This document shows positions 52,725 through 55,195 of a DNA stretch of 55,195 nucleotides, piece by piece. Source of the DNA: Desulfovibrio sp. (GTDB lineage: Bacteria > Desulfobacterota > Desulfovibrionia > Desulfovibrionales > Desulfovibrionaceae); the NCBI RefSeq assembly GCF_014803725.1, contig NZ_JAAVBE010000034.1, positions 1 to 55,195 on the forward strand, in the 5' to 3' direction. The position numbers and the translations under genes are program-made. The notes beneath the pieces are model-generated. The model was given only the letters and a program-made list of their open reading frames with translations. It was not told the origin of the DNA and made no database searches. Numbering within the stretch: the first letter of the stretch is position 1; each line of letters starts with the position of its first letter.

Positions 52725-52766
52725 AGGCAGGGCGCTGTGGCTATGGCTGCATTGCCCTGCCTTTTT
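52725..52766 (+). terminator. terminator after the integrase
   Basis: AGGCAGGGC / GCCCTGCCT with a 20-base loop, followed by TTTTCTTT, about 35 bases after the integrase stop. From here to 52971 I see no supported gene; one 62-codon minus-strand frame lacks any supporting signal. Confidence 0.8.
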
Positions 52767-52971
52767 CTTTGGCCAAATCGTATGAACCGCCAGATGGGAA
52801 CTGGCCCAAATGAAGGCTTCTGAGCCTTATATTCGTTTGAACTTGAGGTATTACATTAAAAAATAGAATCCCCTTTTTCCGGTTCAGGCAATGGCCAATC
52901 AAGGCCAAGGATTTTTTGCCTTTTCCCACGCCGTCCGTATTGCCTCCGATGGAGGAACATGGGGCGTTAAT

Positions 52972-53415
52972 TTACAACTCTCCTATGGGGGTGTCTGAGA
53001 CTATCGTGAAAGTCCCATAACGAAGCGGCTCAGGTTTCGGCGTGGGCTTTGCCTCATTCTCCGATGAAGGAGTGGTGTCTTTTGCCACCTCGGCGTGTAC
53101 TGTTTTCTGGGGCGTGCTGTTTCTCTCATCACCGCCCCCCTTTTTCCCGGCCCCCAAATCCCTGTTTTCCTCATCCTCCTCCGCGGGTTCCTGATAGCGG
53201 GCAATCAGGCGTTCGGGGATGATGATACCGACCTTTTTCAAGAGGTCGCATAGCTCTTTTGGAGTGTAACCTTTCCTGAACGCCCGCTTGAGATCCTTTT
53301 CAAGAAATGCCGCCGCTTCCTCACGGGAGCAGCGAGTATCCTTCACCGGCAGTTCTTTTAAAATCTTTTGGGCCGTCCTCAGTTGCTCCGGTCTGATTTT
53401 TCCGACTTTCCCCAC
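52972..53415 (-). CDS. mobilization accessory protein (MobC/TraJ/TraK-like)
   Basis: 147 residues from a GTG with AAAGGAGG seven bases upstream. The N-terminal half ('KIRPEQLRTAQKILKELPVK', 'AAAFLEKDLKRAFRKGYTPK', 'ELCDLLKKVGIIIPERLIA') is helical and looks like the small DNA-binding proteins encoded opposite relaxases in IncP/IncQ-like mobilization regions. The C-terminal half is charged and low-complexity. It diverges from the relaxase gene, with a putative oriT between. Probable role: oriT binding in the relaxosome. The exact family was not verified. Confidence 0.65.
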   Translation of the reverse strand: MGKVGKIRPEQLRTAQKILKELPVKDTRCSREEAAAFLEKDLKRAFRKGYTPKELCDLLKKVGIIIPERLIARYQEPAEEDEENRDLGAGKKGGGDERNSTPQKTVHAEVAKDTTPSSENEAKPTPKPEPLRYGTFTIVSDTPIGEL

Positions 53416-53507
53416 GGCTGTGCCTCCTTTGGCAAAGATTGAGGACAGCATAACGAAAATTTTGCCACCCCTACAAAAAAGCCACTGCACGTCGGGGGTT
53501 CTTTGTG

Positions 53508-53546
53508 GCAAGATGACACCAGTGCTACGCCCTGGTGTCATCTTGC
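53508..53546 (+). other. oriT: putative origin of transfer (oriT)
   Basis: A perfect 15-bp inverted repeat, GCAAGATGACACCAG / CTGGTGTCATCTTGC, with a 9-base loop, lies in the 302-base space between the divergent accessory gene and relaxase. The right arm ends in CATCTTGC, close to the YATCCTG-Y nic consensus of IncP/MOBP relaxases. Position, symmetry and the nic-like bases together support an oriT. Confidence 0.65.
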
Positions 53547-53717
53547 AAAAGGGGCACGCCCCTCTTGACTCCCCAATGGCGCTCGGCGCTACGCTTCTCG
53601 CACCTGAAAGCCAGAAAGACATGAAAGGCAAAAAGACATCGGGGTCGGCTAGAAAGCTGGGCTGTCACCAGGGCGAGACGTGGCCCTTGAGGGTTTGAAA
53701 AACAGGCCAGGTGTCCC

Positions 53718-55195
53718 ATGGTAGTCAAGAAAATTAAGTACACGAAAAACGCCAAGCCCAAGGAATGGCAGATCGGTGACCTGGTGGACTATATCCGCAA
53801 TCCCTCAGTGAAAAATCGCGGTGAAAAGATTGAACATGCGGGAGGCCGTAATTTCATAACCGACACCCATACGGCGCAAAAACTTGAGATGATTGCCCTG
53901 GCAAGAGAGACCGTCAGGAGCAAGATGCCAGTTAATCACTGGGTATTTTCCTGGCCCGAAGGCGAGCAGCCCACGCACGCTCAAGTTGATGAATTGGTGG
54001 ATATTTTCTTGGAAAAAATGGGGTTGAAAGACCATCAGGCCATCTATGGCCTGCATTGTGACACGAGAAATTATCATGTGCATATCGCCGTAAATCGTGT
54101 GCATCCTGAGACCTTAAAAGTGGTTCGCACCAACAACGGTTTTGACATCAGGGAAGCTCACAAAATCAAGGCGTTCATCGAGAAGAAGCAGGGATGGTCG
54201 GAGCTGGCGAACGCCCCATTTGTGTACACGGAAGATGGCGAGCTGGCAGAAAGAAAGCTCCTCGATTCCGCCGTGAAACCGACCCCGAAAGCACAAAATT
54301 TTGAGCGGGCGACCGGTGAGAAATCCGCACAGAGGATCGCCCAGGAACGCGGCCACGAACTCATCAAGAACGCAGAGTCATGGGCCGAACTACACGCCGG
54401 TCTGAAGCAGGCAGGGCTGCGCTTTGAAAAGAAGGGTTCAGGCGCGACAATTTGGGTCGGGGAGCAAGCGGTGAAGGCATCTTCGGTTGATCGCGCGTTC
54501 AGCATGGGAAAACTTTGTAAACGTTTGGGCGAGTTTGTGGGAGGAGATTACGAGGACATAGCACCAAGCCCTGCGCCTGAGCCGCTCTATCCGGCCCTGC
54601 GGCCCGCATGGGAGATGTACCGAGGCGCTGTATGTGCCGAAAGGGCAGCCAAGAAAGAGCTTGAGGAAAAAGTCAGGGATGAAGTGAACCGCCTCAAGGA
54701 GCTACAGGCCAGAGAACGCGGGGAGAAGCTAGCCAAAATTGCTAAATATGGGGTGCCATTTTTAAATATTGGCCGCCACTGCCTGAAACTCGAACATGGC
54801 GAGCAGTTGAAAGATCTGCGGGCCAGCTTGAGAGCGGCGTTGCCGTCCCGAAGGATAAAACGCTTTTCTGACTGGCTGAAAACCCAATGCAGACCGTCTA
54901 ATCCGCTTTATGCCGTTACGCATGAAGAGAATGGTAAGCCCAGACACACCCCCACCCCCCTGTCCACCGAAGCCGCGTCATTGCCACAGGCCAAACTGTT
55001 CATGGAGTATGAGAAAACCGTCAATGCGGAGCGCTACCGGGTAACAGCCATTAAAATGGACACAAACGGCGAGAAGAAGGTGATGATCCTGGACAAGCAG
55101 AACGGGGAGAGCCGGGGCTTCACTCCAGAAGAATTGCTCAACCGGATGCCGGAAATCGTGAACTTGGCAAGACGCGGCGAAAATATCTACTACAC
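53718..55195 (+). CDS. MOBP-type relaxase (TraI/VirD2 family), 3' end outside window
   Basis: 492 codons open to the window edge. The relaxase domain occupies about residues 1-180. A motif I tyrosine candidate is Y25 in 'IGDLVDYIRNPSVKNRG', and motif III is 'HCDTRNYHVHIAVNRVHPE' with H113, H120 and H122. A second conserved block, 'VDRAFSMGKLCKRLGEF', near 255-271, is typical of these relaxases. The end reads 'YRVTAIKMDTNGEKKVMILD', resembling the polyvalent-protein domain found in large TraI proteins. It nicks oriT and pilots the strand. The ATG at 53718 is the only plausible start, although its ribosome binding site (CCAGGTG) is weak. Confidence 0.9.
   Translation, partial: MVVKKIKYTKNAKPKEWQIGDLVDYIRNPSVKNRGEKIEHAGGRNFITDTHTAQKLEMIALARETVRSKMPVNHWVFSWPEGEQPTHAQVDELVDIFLEKMGLKDHQAIYGLHCDTRNYHVHIAVNRVHPETLKVVRTNNGFDIREAHKIKAFIEKKQGWSELANAPFVYTEDGELAERKLLDSAVKPTPKAQNFERATGEKSAQRIAQERGHELIKNAESWAELHAGLKQAGLRFEKKGSGATIWVGEQAVKASSVDRAFSMGKLCKRLGEFVGGDYEDIAPSPAPEPLYPALRPAWEMYRGAVCAERAAKKELEEKVRDEVNRLKELQARERGEKLAKIAKYGVPFLNIGRHCLKLEHGEQLKDLRASLRAALPSRRIKRFSDWLKTQCRPSNPLYAVTHEENGKPRHTPTPLSTEAASLPQAKLFMEYEKTVNAERYRVTAIKMDTNGEKKVMILDKQNGESRGFTPEELLNRMPEIVNLARRGENIYY

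Noticed and set aside
52741..52929. A 62-codon minus-strand open frame
   Set aside because: No ribosome binding site or family; it overlaps the integrase terminator.

Overview
The window looks like chromosome from a sulfate-reducing Desulfovibrionaceae bacterium (Desulfovibrio or a close relative). It is high-GC, almost every gene has a clear Shine-Dalgarno sequence, and the order of conserved genes (rpoH, TPR lipoprotein, LolB-like lipoprotein, rpiB, cysS, M48 peptidase, hslV, ispE, tRNA-Gln, prs, rplY, pth, carD, rho; and rpoN, hpf, rapZ, EIIA-Man) is what I remember for that family. Gene order is recalled, not searched.

Layout. (1) 1-1980 is mobile-element debris: the N-terminus of an IS5-family transposase cut by the window edge, a decayed phage terminase region (stop codon, frameshift, internal deletion) and the C-terminal half of an IS200-type transposase. 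(2) 2003-6965, minus strand: metA (acetyl-CoA type by residue 111), an IscR-like Rrf2 regulator, nifU and nifS appear to form one transcript from a good promoter at 5489-5516; upstream is a ferredoxin-like protein with a HAD phosphatase. (3) 7145-14943, plus strand: glycerate kinase, a small membrane protein, a GIY-YIG protein, a LysE exporter, YceD, mtnA, a 681-residue putative surface-carbohydrate protein, cheW behind a near-perfect sigma-28 promoter, and a cupin. (4) 15086-17149 minus: EF-G paralogue. (5) 17382-23231 plus: nitronate-monooxygenase-like enzyme, STAS protein, FapA-like DUF342 protein and two glycosyltransferases. (6) 23249-38827 minus: a long housekeeping run from rpoH to rho. 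(7) 38960-43248 plus: metH, a thioredoxin-like protein, hpt and a zinc-ribbon protein; then DUF533 protein and a ClC channel (minus) and a lipoprotein (plus). (8) 46560-47340 is a second graveyard, with an IS200 5' end that still carries its translation-repressing hairpin and an IS481-like fragment. (9) 47341-50878 minus: rpoN, hpf, rapZ and an EIIA-Man protein. (10) 51153-55195: tRNA-Leu(CAG) with its own promoter, followed by a P4-type integrase, a mobilization accessory gene, an oriT-like palindrome and a MOBP relaxase running off the end. This is the left part of an integrative mobilizable or conjugative element.

Themes. Sulfur amino acid and Fe-S metabolism recurs (metA, nifSU with a cysteine-containing regulator, metH, mtnA, cysS). 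Three alternative sigma systems leave traces: rpoH and rpoN genes are present, a sigma-28 promoter drives cheW, and a sigma-54-like site sits before rpoN. The accessory interest is at the two ends and in the 46.6-47.3 kb graveyard. I see no CRISPR array, no riboswitch and no rRNA. I did not find a convincing wholly new system. The best candidates for follow-up are the mobilizable element at tRNA-Leu, the 681-residue gene, and the STAS/FapA/glycosyltransferase cluster.
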